A DNA stretch of 64,000 nt from the NCBI GenBank assembly GCA_017442535.1, contig JAFRZL010000015.1, positions 1 through 64,000 on the forward strand, given 5' to 3'. Made by a program: the position numbers and the translations under genes. This DNA is from Bacillota bacterium. GTDB lineage: Bacteria > Bacillota > Clostridia > Lachnospirales > Bianqueaceae. The notes below the pieces were generated by a model. It was not told the origin of the DNA and did not search any database. It saw nothing but the letters and a program-made list of their open reading frames with translations. The number at the start of each line of letters is the position of its first letter. The stretch's first letter is position 1. Of the stretch, positions 53,123 to 60,304 are shown piece after piece.

Positions 53123-54115
53123 ATGATGTATCAGGCAAATTCGGATCGATATCAGGGCGCAGTTTACAACCGATGCGGCAGAAGCGGGCTTAAACTGCCG
53201 GCGGTTTCGCTGGGTCTCTGGCATTCCTTCGGCAACATCGGACAGTTTGAACAGATGAAAGCGCTGGTGTTTACGGCGTTTGATCACGGGATCACGCATT
53301 TTGATCTGGCGAACAATTACGGACCGCCCGAGGGTGCGGCGGAGATGAATTTTGGCAGGATCCTGCGTGAAGAAATGCTTTCATACCGTGATGAAATGAT
53401 CATCAGCACCAAGTCGGGCTATTACATGTGGCCCGGACCTTACGGAGAGTGGGGCAGCCGTAAGCAGCTGCTCGCGAGCCTGGATCAGAGCCTGAAGCGG
53501 ATGGGGCTTGACTATGTGGATATTTTCTATCATCACAGGCCGGACCCGGATACGCCTCTTGAAGAAACCATGGGAGCGCTCGCGAGTGCGGTGACGAGCG
53601 GGAAAGCCCTGTATGTCGGACTTTCCAACTATTCCGGCGAACAGCTGGAGCGTGCGGAAGCGGTGCTTAGAGAGCTCAGGGTGCCTTTCGTCATCAACCA
53701 GAATCGTTATAATATTCTGGATCGCAGGATCGAGGAAAACGGCCTTAAGGAGACTTCTTACCGACTGGGGAAAGGGCTGATCACGTTTTCTCCGCTGGCG
53801 CAGGGGTTGCTTAGCGACCGCTATCTGGGCGGGATTCCGGCGGACAGCCGCGTAGCGGTGGATAACCGTTTCCTCAAGGAAAGCGCGCTTACCGGGGAGC
53901 GGTTAACACAGATACGGCGCTTGAACGAGGTCGCGCTGCGGCGTGGACAGACGCTCGCGCAGATGGCGCTGGCCTGGAACCTGCGGGATGGCAAAGTGAC
54001 CAGTGTACTGATCGGTGCTTCCAAACCGGCTCAGATTCTGGACAATCTCGGTGCGGTGAATAATACGGCTTTTACTGAAGAAGAGCTGAAGCTGATTGAT
54101 GAGATTGTGAGGTAA
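53123..54115 (+). CDS. Aldo/keto reductase (L-glyceraldehyde 3-phosphate reductase-like)
   Basis: NADPH-dependent carbonyl reductase of about 330 residues, similar to E. coli YghZ (its N-terminus reads MVYQAN..RYQ..EYRRCGRSGLKLPA). The catalytic tetrad is visible: Asp and Tyr in HFDLANNYGPPEGA, Lys in ISTKSGYYMWPG and His in FYHHRPDPDTPLEE. The C-terminal cofactor part has SVLIGASKPAQILDNLGAV. AGGAGA lies just before ATG 53123 and 53126, and the longer start at 53108 contains it. First gene of a run with the UroD-like and dipeptidase genes 3-4 bases apart. The natural substrate is uncertain. Confidence 0.9.
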   Translation: MMYQANSDRYQGAVYNRCGRSGLKLPAVSLGLWHSFGNIGQFEQMKALVFTAFDHGITHFDLANNYGPPEGAAEMNFGRILREEMLSYRDEMIISTKSGYYMWPGPYGEWGSRKQLLASLDQSLKRMGLDYVDIFYHHRPDPDTPLEETMGALASAVTSGKALYVGLSNYSGEQLERAEAVLRELRVPFVINQNRYNILDRRIEENGLKETSYRLGKGLITFSPLAQGLLSDRYLGGIPADSRVAVDNRFLKESALTGERLTQIRRLNEVALRRGQTLAQMALAWNLRDGKVTSVLIGASKPAQILDNLGAVNNTAFTEEELKLIDEIVR

Positions 54116-54118
54116 ATC

Positions 54119-55090
54119 ATGAACAGACGAGAGAGAGTTTTCGCAGCCATGCAGGGTCAGCCTGTGGACAGGCCGCCGGTGGGGTTCTGGCTGCATTTCC
54201 CGAAGGATAAGCATCACGGGGATGCCGCGGTGCGTACGCATCTGGAATTCATGCGTCAGACGGGAACGGATATCCTTAAGGTTATGAATGAAAACATCCT
54301 GTATGACGGGACGAGCAAGATCCTCAGCACTGCTGATATTCCCAAGTTCAGACCGTATGGACGGCATGACAGGCAGTTTGTGGACCAGATGGACATTATC
54401 AAGCGCATCGCTGAGCAGGCGAAAGGTGAGTATCCGATTATTGCCACGATTCACGGACTGCTGGCTTCGATCTTCCATGCGACGGGCTTTTCGGGGAATT
54501 TTACGAGTATGGGCTATGGGCTCGCGATTTTCTGCCGTGAGAAGCCGGCCGAGATGCGCGGGGTCCTGGACATGTTTACCGAAACGTTGATGGACCTGGT
54601 GGACTGTTCCCTGGAAGCCGGGGCGGACGGGATCTTTTACGCGGCGCTCGGCGGTGAGGCCAAGTGGTTCCTGCATGATGAGTATATGGAGACGGTTGCG
54701 CCTTTCGAGCAGCTTCTCTATGCGCATATCAAGGAGAAAACACCTTATAACATCCTCCATATCTGCAAGTCGGATATTGACTTTGAACGTTATACGCAGT
54801 TGGAGCCCGCCGTGGTCAACTGGAGCATTTATCAGAACCACCTGAGTCTGACAGAAGGGCAGAAGCTCTTCCCGAACAGCGTGATTCTGGGAGGTTTTCC
54901 TGACCGCACCGGTGTGCTTGTCACGGGCACGCCCGCGGAGATCCTCGATCACACCCGGCATGTGCTGGAGGAGATGAATTACCGTAATATCATTGTGGGT
55001 TCAGACTGTACACTTCCTACCGGGATCGATCCCGCGCGGATACGGCATGTCGTGGACTCTGTCTACATGTTAACTTCAAAGGTGGAATAA
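54119..55090 (+). CDS. Uroporphyrinogen decarboxylase family protein
   Basis: TIM-barrel protein of 323 residues of the UroD/MtaA/CmuA superfamily. It begins MNRRERVFAAMQGQPVDRPPVG, the usual start of MtaA-like members, and has VMNENILYDGT, GADGIFYAALGGEAKWFL and ILGGFPDRTGVLVTG. Heme-type UroD residues are not all present and no heme genes are near, so it is more likely a corrinoid-dependent methyltransferase relative or a catabolic enzyme of unknown reaction. It is 3 bases after the aldo/keto reductase and 2 bases before the dipeptidase gene. Confidence 0.8.
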   Translation: MNRRERVFAAMQGQPVDRPPVGFWLHFPKDKHHGDAAVRTHLEFMRQTGTDILKVMNENILYDGTSKILSTADIPKFRPYGRHDRQFVDQMDIIKRIAEQAKGEYPIIATIHGLLASIFHATGFSGNFTSMGYGLAIFCREKPAEMRGVLDMFTETLMDLVDCSLEAGADGIFYAALGGEAKWFLHDEYMETVAPFEQLLYAHIKEKTPYNILHICKSDIDFERYTQLEPAVVNWSIYQNHLSLTEGQKLFPNSVILGGFPDRTGVLVTGTPAEILDHTRHVLEEMNYRNIIVGSDCTLPTGIDPARIRHVVDSVYMLTSKVE

Positions 55091-55092
55091 TC

Positions 55093-56472
55093 ATGGAAAA
55101 GGCAAAAGAGTACTGGAGCACGAATTATCCGTCTTTTCTGGAGGATCTGAAGAGCTGGGCGAGGATCCCGAGTGTCAGCATCGCCCAGAATGGGATGTAT
55201 CCCTTTGGCAAGGCCTGTGCGGATGTGCTGGACTGTGCACTTGAGACCGGCCGCAGAATGGGATTTGAGACCGAGAACGACGATTATTACGGGGGGAGTA
55301 TCCTGTTTCGCGGAACCGGCTCCGAAGAGATAGGCATCTTTGCGCATCTGGACGTTGTGCCGGAGGGCGAAGGATGGGCACATCCCCCTTACGATCCCTA
55401 TGTAGTAGACGGCTGGATGTATGGCCGCGGCTGCGCGGACGACAAGGGCCCTGCGGTGACCGCACTTTATGTCATGAATTATCTGAAGCAGAGTGGATAT
55501 GTGCCGAAGCATACGATCCGCCTCTTCCTTGGCTGCAACGAAGAATGCGGAATGGAGGATATCAAGTATTTCCTGCGGAAACATCCGGCGCCTGCCTGGT
55601 CGATCGTGGCGGATGGAGGGTTCTCGGTCTGCTATGCGGAGAAAGGCATTCTTGAGGCCGATTTTGTGACGGATATGCCGGTGGGGATGGATTCTTTTGT
55701 GGCCGGCAATGCCTCTAATGCGGTTGCCGCTGAAGCTGAAGCACGGCTTACAAGTCCATTGATTCCGGAGGAATTCGAGTGGGTGGAGGGCCTCACTATC
55801 ACAAAGGATCAGGATGGACTGAAACTTCATGCCACAGGAAGGACGGCGCATGCCGCAGGTCCCGAAGGATCGGATAACGCGGCAGTCAAACTTGCCCGCT
55901 GCCTGCTGAGCGGACCCTGGCTCGGGCCTGAAGCGCAGAACAAACTCGCCTGGATCGCAGAGGACCTTGCGGATTATTACGGAGGAGGCGTTGGTATCGC
56001 GTGTGAAAGCGCGGAGATGGGGAAACTGACCATTGTCGCGGGCATGACAAGGACATGCGATGGCCGGCTGGTTCAAAACATCAATATCCGTTATCCCGCA
56101 GTTGTTACAGGGGACGAGCTGCTTGACAAACTGTGCCGTAAAGCGGCGGAGAGAGGTTGGAAACTCGAGAATAAGCGCGATGATCCGCCTTCCTATATGC
56201 CTCCCGATCATCCGTATGTTACACAGTTGGATAGCATCTCCCGGAAATATCTCGGCGACGTCGTGAAGCCCTATACGATGGGCGGGGGCACCTATGCGCG
56301 GCATCTGCCGAACGCCGCGGCCTATGGACCGGGTATGCCCGGACTGCAGCGGCCCACGCCTCCCGGACACGGCGGAGGCCATCAGCCGGATGAATGCGTC
56401 AGCCTGCAGCAGCTTGAAAAAGCATTTTACATTTATACGGAAGCGCTTCAGGCGCTGGATGAAATGGAGTGA
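55093..56472 (+). CDS. Sapep family M20 metallopeptidase (dipeptidase)
   Basis: Cytoplasmic metal-dependent dipeptidase of 459 residues. M20 signature residues: His and Asp in IFAHLDVVPEGEGW, bridging Asp in YGRGCADDKGPAV, Glu pair in GCNEECGMEDIKYF, metal Asp in VADGGFSV, and the final His near PPGHGGGHQPDE. The spacing fits Sapep/PepV dipeptidases with the large lid domain. It has no signal peptide. It shares a tight run with the UroD-like and aldo/keto reductase genes; no common pathway is clear. Confidence 0.92.
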   Translation: MEKAKEYWSTNYPSFLEDLKSWARIPSVSIAQNGMYPFGKACADVLDCALETGRRMGFETENDDYYGGSILFRGTGSEEIGIFAHLDVVPEGEGWAHPPYDPYVVDGWMYGRGCADDKGPAVTALYVMNYLKQSGYVPKHTIRLFLGCNEECGMEDIKYFLRKHPAPAWSIVADGGFSVCYAEKGILEADFVTDMPVGMDSFVAGNASNAVAAEAEARLTSPLIPEEFEWVEGLTITKDQDGLKLHATGRTAHAAGPEGSDNAAVKLARCLLSGPWLGPEAQNKLAWIAEDLADYYGGGVGIACESAEMGKLTIVAGMTRTCDGRLVQNINIRYPAVVTGDELLDKLCRKAAERGWKLENKRDDPPSYMPPDHPYVTQLDSISRKYLGDVVKPYTMGGGTYARHLPNAAAYGPGMPGLQRPTPPGHGGGHQPDECVSLQQLEKAFYIYTEALQALDEME

Positions 56473-56477
56473 AACCA

Positions 56478-57356
56478 ATGAGAGATGAACATTCGGAAAA
56501 CCGAGTAGACGTTGCCTTTGAGGCGGATATGTATTATAAAAGGATGCTTAAAAGTACCGCTTCCATCCGCAGACGGACGGACATGGTACCTTCCATTGCG
56601 GTGGTTCTGGGCAGCGGCCTGGGCCATTTCGGCGAGAATAAACATCTGAACATCGTGGCGGAAGTCCCGTATTCCGAGATCGAAGGCTTTCCCAGAACAA
56701 CGGTGGCGGGACATCAGGGCAAGCTGATTTTTGCCGAGTATGGCGGAAAGAATCTCGTGATCATGCAGGGAAGAGTGCATTTCTATGAAGGTTATTCCAT
56801 GCAGGACGTTGTTTATCCGCTACGTGTTCTGCATTTGCTGGGTGCCGGGACGGTGATCCTGACCAACGCGGTCGGAGCAATCAATCCGGATTTTAAACCG
56901 GGGGATCTGATGGTCGTCCGTGATCATATCTCCTTTATGGTACCTTCACCGCTGATCGGAGAGAATGTTTCCGAGCTGGGTGTTCGATTCAGTCCGATGG
57001 TGGACGCGTATGATCCCGAACTGCAGAAACTGGTGATGGAGATCGGGCAGGAACTAGGCCTGACCGTGCATAACGGCATATATATGCAGCTTACCGGACC
57101 ACAGTACGAGACACCGGCCGAGATCCACGCCTGCCGCATTCTGGGAGCTGATACGGTCGGCATGAGTACCGCAGTCGAAACCATTGCCGCGAGACATATG
57201 GGGATGCGTGTCTGCACCATCAACTGCGTCACCAATATGGCTGCCGGCGTCGGAGACCATACTTTCTCACATACGGAGGTACTGGAGACGGCGGGCAGGG
57301 GTGAGAGCGGCTACACCGTTCTGATGGAGAAACTGATCGAGAGAATGCCGTGCTAA
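56478..57356 (+). CDS. punA: Purine nucleoside phosphorylase
   Basis: Trimeric-type PNP that splits inosine and guanosine with phosphate. It has about 292 residues. Motifs: IAVVLGSGLGHFGE, the phosphate site VAGHQGKLIFAEYGG, MQGRVHFYEGYSMQDVVYPL, LTNAVGAINPDFKPGDLMVV, and VGMSTAVETIAARHMGMRV, INCVTNMAAG. The ATG at 56478 is 8 bases after GGAG; GTG 56469 overlaps that site. It follows the dipeptidase gene by 5 bases, so it probably belongs to the same run. Confidence 0.93.
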   Translation: MRDEHSENRVDVAFEADMYYKRMLKSTASIRRRTDMVPSIAVVLGSGLGHFGENKHLNIVAEVPYSEIEGFPRTTVAGHQGKLIFAEYGGKNLVIMQGRVHFYEGYSMQDVVYPLRVLHLLGAGTVILTNAVGAINPDFKPGDLMVVRDHISFMVPSPLIGENVSELGVRFSPMVDAYDPELQKLVMEIGQELGLTVHNGIYMQLTGPQYETPAEIHACRILGADTVGMSTAVETIAARHMGMRVCTINCVTNMAAGVGDHTFSHTEVLETAGRGESGYTVLMEKLIERMPC

Positions 57357-57434
57357 TGGGCTTATAGCCCTGTTATATTCTGCAGCGGATCATAAAAACA
57401 CAGAGAGACCGCAACAAAAAGAGGGGGATACATA

Positions 57435-58160
57435 ATGATCGGATTGGGAACGCTGATCAATTGCGGAAGCATTGTTGGGGGCGGTATTGTCGGCCACTTT
57501 ACCGGAAAACTCTTCAAAGAAGAGCAGCAGAACGCGCTTAATCAGGCCTGCGGCATCAGCGTCATGTTTATCGCGATCGCCGGAGCCATGCAGGGAATGC
57601 TCAGGATCGATCAGGGCGCGTTGCTGAGCGGCAAGTCAATGCTGGTTGTACTGTGCCTGGCAATAGGGACGATCATCGGAGAACTGGCCGGATTTGAACA
57701 TGCGTTTGAGCGCTTTGGCGAATGGCTGAAGCAAAAGACGGGGAATAGCAGGGATAAAGAATTTGTGAATGCTTTTGTCACCTGTTCGCTGACGGTATGC
57801 ATCGGTGCGATGGCGATCGTGGGAGCGATCCAGGACGGTATTTCGGGCAATTATTCGATTCTGGCGGTCAAATCCGTACTGGACTTCATCATCGTCGCAG
57901 TAATGACCTCTTCCATGGGAAAGGGAAGTGCGTTTTCCGCGATCCCGGTTCTGATTTTTGAAGGCGGCATTACGCTGCTTGCCCGACTGATCGCACCGAT
58001 CCTCACAGACACGGCGGTCAGTTATCTGTCGCTGATCGGTTCGGTACTGATTTTCTGCGTCGGCATCAATCTGGTCTGGGGTAAGAAAGTCCGTGTCGCC
58101 AATATGCTGCCCGCTGTCATTCTTGCGATCGCTGCGGCGTTCCTGCCGTGGGATTTCTGA
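57435..58160 (+). CDS. DUF554 family membrane protein
   Basis: Integral membrane protein of 241 residues with about six to seven helices. The start MIGLGTLINCGSIVGGGIVG and TGKLFKEEQQNALNQACGIS, then MLVVLCLAIGTIIGELAGFE, FVNAFVTCSLTVCIGAMAIVGAIQDG and the final VANMLPAVILAIAAAFLPW, match DUF554 proteins such as YqgA of E. coli. The family is suggested to transport a small solute; none is assigned. A Gly-rich AGAGGGGGA site precedes the ATG. The next gene starts 17 bases after it. Confidence 0.9.
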   Translation: MIGLGTLINCGSIVGGGIVGHFTGKLFKEEQQNALNQACGISVMFIAIAGAMQGMLRIDQGALLSGKSMLVVLCLAIGTIIGELAGFEHAFERFGEWLKQKTGNSRDKEFVNAFVTCSLTVCIGAMAIVGAIQDGISGNYSILAVKSVLDFIIVAVMTSSMGKGSAFSAIPVLIFEGGITLLARLIAPILTDTAVSYLSLIGSVLIFCVGINLVWGKKVRVANMLPAVILAIAAAFLPWDF

Positions 58161-58177
58161 TGGAGATCATTTGAATC

Positions 58178-59080
58178 ATGTTTCTGGAAAGCTTCACGCT
58201 GCCTATCGGGCAGGAAGATCATCTGATCGAAGAGCGGATGCTGTACAACGGCGGACCGAATTTAGGCTATATCGATAATACTTATCCCTGCCGTCTGTTT
58301 GAGGAGAGGGAATTATCTGAAATCTGGTTCCGGCGCATTACGATCTTCTACGGGGGAAACGGCTCAGGAAAGAGCACACTGCTTAACCTGATCGCGGAAA
58401 AGCTAGGGCTGGAGCGCACGGCTCCCTTCAACAGCAGTGAACTGTTTGATGCATATGCCCAAGCATGCCGGTATACGTTAGCTTCAGATGATGAGGGTAA
58501 ACCATGCCGGATTCCGCAGGGCAGCAGGATTATCACAAGCGATGATGTCTTTGACTATATGCTCTCGATCCGAACCAATAATCAGGAAATCGCCGAGGAG
58601 ATCGAGCGGAGCAGGGAAGAATATGCCAGGCTGAAATACGGCCGGACTGTCAAATTCAACAGTATGGACGATTATGAGCAATTGCGCGATCAGATCCATG
58701 CCAGATCAAGGTCCGTTTCCAGACGCCGGTTCATTCGGGAAACGGCCGGAAAGGAAATGCATCTGATCAGTAATGGAGAGACCGCACTGCGGTATTTTGA
58801 CGCGCGGCTGGAACCCGACACGCTATACTGCCTGGATGAGCCGGAGAACAGTATGTCACCGGCCATGCAGCTGGAGCTGAAGGCTATCCTTGAAAAACTC
58901 GCAGGCTGCTGCGGAAGCCAGATGACTATCGCGACACATTCTCCCTTCCTGCTGTCCATCAAAGACGCCAGAATCTATGACCTGGACTCATCCCCTGTAG
59001 AAGTCCGGAACTGGTGGGAGCTTGAGAATATCCAGCTGTATTACCGCTTTTTCAAGGATCATCAGGATCTTTTCGACTAA
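58178..59080 (+). CDS. ABC-type AAA family ATPase (stand-alone)
   Basis: Soluble ATPase of 300 residues. Walker A is FYGGNGSGKSTLLNL (about 58-70), the signature-like loop is LISNGETALRYF, Walker B is LYCLDEPENSMSP, and the switch His is in TIATHSPFLLSI. The insert between is helical (EEIERSREEYARLKYG). There is no membrane domain and no partner gene such as a nuclease next to it, so it is not an importer subunit of the usual kind; it resembles the stand-alone AAA_21-like ATPases. It converges with the lysR gene. Role unknown. Confidence 0.8.
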   Translation: MFLESFTLPIGQEDHLIEERMLYNGGPNLGYIDNTYPCRLFEERELSEIWFRRITIFYGGNGSGKSTLLNLIAEKLGLERTAPFNSSELFDAYAQACRYTLASDDEGKPCRIPQGSRIITSDDVFDYMLSIRTNNQEIAEEIERSREEYARLKYGRTVKFNSMDDYEQLRDQIHARSRSVSRRRFIRETAGKEMHLISNGETALRYFDARLEPDTLYCLDEPENSMSPAMQLELKAILEKLAGCCGSQMTIATHSPFLLSIKDARIYDLDSSPVEVRNWWELENIQLYYRFFKDHQDLFD

Positions 59081-59102
59081 ACTGAATATGCCTGTGATTA
59101 AG

Positions 59103-59146
59103 GCGGACGGGAGACGTGAGATATTGTCCCTCGCTCGCTTTTCTTT
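59103..59146 (+). terminator. Possible terminator between the ATPase and lysR genes
   Basis: An imperfect stem around GGGA (59109-59112) and TCCC (59127-59130) is followed by a T-rich stretch (TTTTCTTT). Pairing outside the core is broken, so the call is weak. Confidence 0.35.
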
Positions 59147-60017
59147 ATAGGTTTCTCCGGATCTGCCGCAGAAAGCGCTCTGCAAGAACACGGCGAGGTG
59201 TTTGTTTGCGCCACGCCAGATACCAATTTGTTTCGAGTAAGGGCCGCAGCGGGCAGAAGGCCAGACCGTTATCCACGGAGACATCGATCAAATGTTCCGG
59301 GACCAAAAAGCAGCCCAACCCCTCCCTGACGGATCGGATCGCGAGAAGTGCGGAGTGAATAATTGCTATGGACTGCGGAGAAGGGGATGAGTTGCCAAGC
59401 CAGCCGATGACCAGATCCTGAACCCAGTTCTCCGAGATGATCAGGGAGAGCTTCCGCAGATCGTCCGGTGTGCAGAGAAGCTTGTGCGGCAGACGCTTCT
59501 GACGCGGATACAGGATCCCCCACCTGTCCGCCCGGGGCAGAGCAAGCCAGCCCATATCAGCTCCTTCAGGTATTTCCGGTACAATAATCAGATCCAGCAG
59601 GCCTCTGCAAAGCTTTTCACGCAGACGCAGCGGCGGCTCCTGTTGAATCAGGAGTTTGAGATGCGGATAGCGATGGCGGAAGCGGATCAATTCCCGTAAT
59701 ATCAATGGATTCGCACAGAGCTCCGGTATCCCGACCGAAAGCATCGATTCTTCTAAAGCGACAGAACAGCTGAATTCGTTTTCGATCTGGTCCACCAAAC
59801 GGATCAGGTCTTCGGCCCGGTCCCTCAACAGAATGCCTTCATCGGTCAGCCTGACTTGGAAATGCTGTCGGATAAACAGTTTCCGGCCCAGTTCCGACTC
59901 AAGCGCCTGAATATGCTTGGTGACGGTGGGCTGGCTTAGATGCAGTTTGGCCGCGGCAAGCGTGATGCTCTCTTCCCCGGCTGCGTACAGAAAACTGCGA
60001 ATGTTACGTAATTCCAT
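59145..60017 (-). CDS. LysR family transcriptional regulator
   Basis: DNA-binding regulator of 290 residues. The N-terminal winged helix is typical: MELRNIRSFLYAAGEESITL, AAAKLHLSQPTVTKHIQALE and SELGRKLFIRQHFQVRLTDEG. The C-terminal effector-binding domain (90-290) follows, with an inducer that cannot be read. AGGAGGTTG precedes the ATG. It is divergent from the membrane-MORN-metallo-beta-lactamase gene and has an inverted repeat next to its start, so autorepression and control of that neighbour are likely. Confidence 0.92.
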   Translation of the reverse strand: MELRNIRSFLYAAGEESITLAAAKLHLSQPTVTKHIQALESELGRKLFIRQHFQVRLTDEGILLRDRAEDLIRLVDQIENEFSCSVALEESMLSVGIPELCANPLILRELIRFRHRYPHLKLLIQQEPPLRLREKLCRGLLDLIIVPEIPEGADMGWLALPRADRWGILYPRQKRLPHKLLCTPDDLRKLSLIISENWVQDLVIGWLGNSSPSPQSIAIIHSALLAIRSVREGLGCFLVPEHLIDVSVDNGLAFCPLRPLLETNWYLAWRKQTPRRVLAERFLRQIRRNL

Positions 60018-60042
60018 TGTATCAACCTCCTTCGTTCATTTA

Positions 60043-60066
60043 TGAAATATAATGGAGAATATTTCA
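60043..60066. promoter_or_regulatory. Inverted repeat before lysR, candidate LysR operator
   Basis: TGAAATAT (60043-60050) and ATATTTCA (60059-60066) are perfect 8-bp arms 8 bases apart, and the outer bases fit several LysR T-N11-A patterns. It lies just downstream of the expected lysR start point. Confidence 0.7.
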
Positions 60067-60074
60067 CGGCAGAG

Positions 60075-60104
60075 ATTATATGCGCATCTGGCCGGGTCTG
60101 ACAA
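60075..60104 (-). promoter_or_regulatory. lysR promoter
   Basis: On the minus strand TTGTCA (60104-60099) and TATAAT (60080-60075) are 18 bases apart; the RNA would start near 60068, at the inverted repeat. Confidence 0.7.
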
Positions 60105-60215
60105 TACTGACAAATGAATTGATATTATACGCTTCGTGCAAAGAGATGATCAGCAACCTGAATAAAACAAATTACAATGTTTACAAGTTGCGGTCAATGG
60201 GACCGCAGACTGTGC

Positions 60216-60244
60216 TTGATTTTTGTCGGAGAATATGCTAAAAT
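60216..60244 (+). promoter_or_regulatory. Promoter of the membrane-MORN-MBL gene
   Basis: TTGATT (60216-60221) and TAAAAT (60239-60244) are 17 bases apart. A 7-bp hairpin TGCGGTC / GACCGCA (60189-60207) lies just upstream. The gene starts 60 bases further on. Confidence 0.65.
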
Positions 60245-60304
60245 ACGAATCAGAATGTATCATCAAGAATTCTGACACAAAAAAACAGGAAGGAGGAGGA
60301 GCCT

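Noticed and set aside
54119-55090. Heme-pathway hemE
   Set aside because: The N-terminus is MtaA-like and no heme synthesis gene is near; only the superfamily can be claimed.
55063-56478. 471-codon minus-strand frame opposite the dipeptidase gene
   Set aside because: Shadow frame; the plus strand carries all M20 metal ligands.
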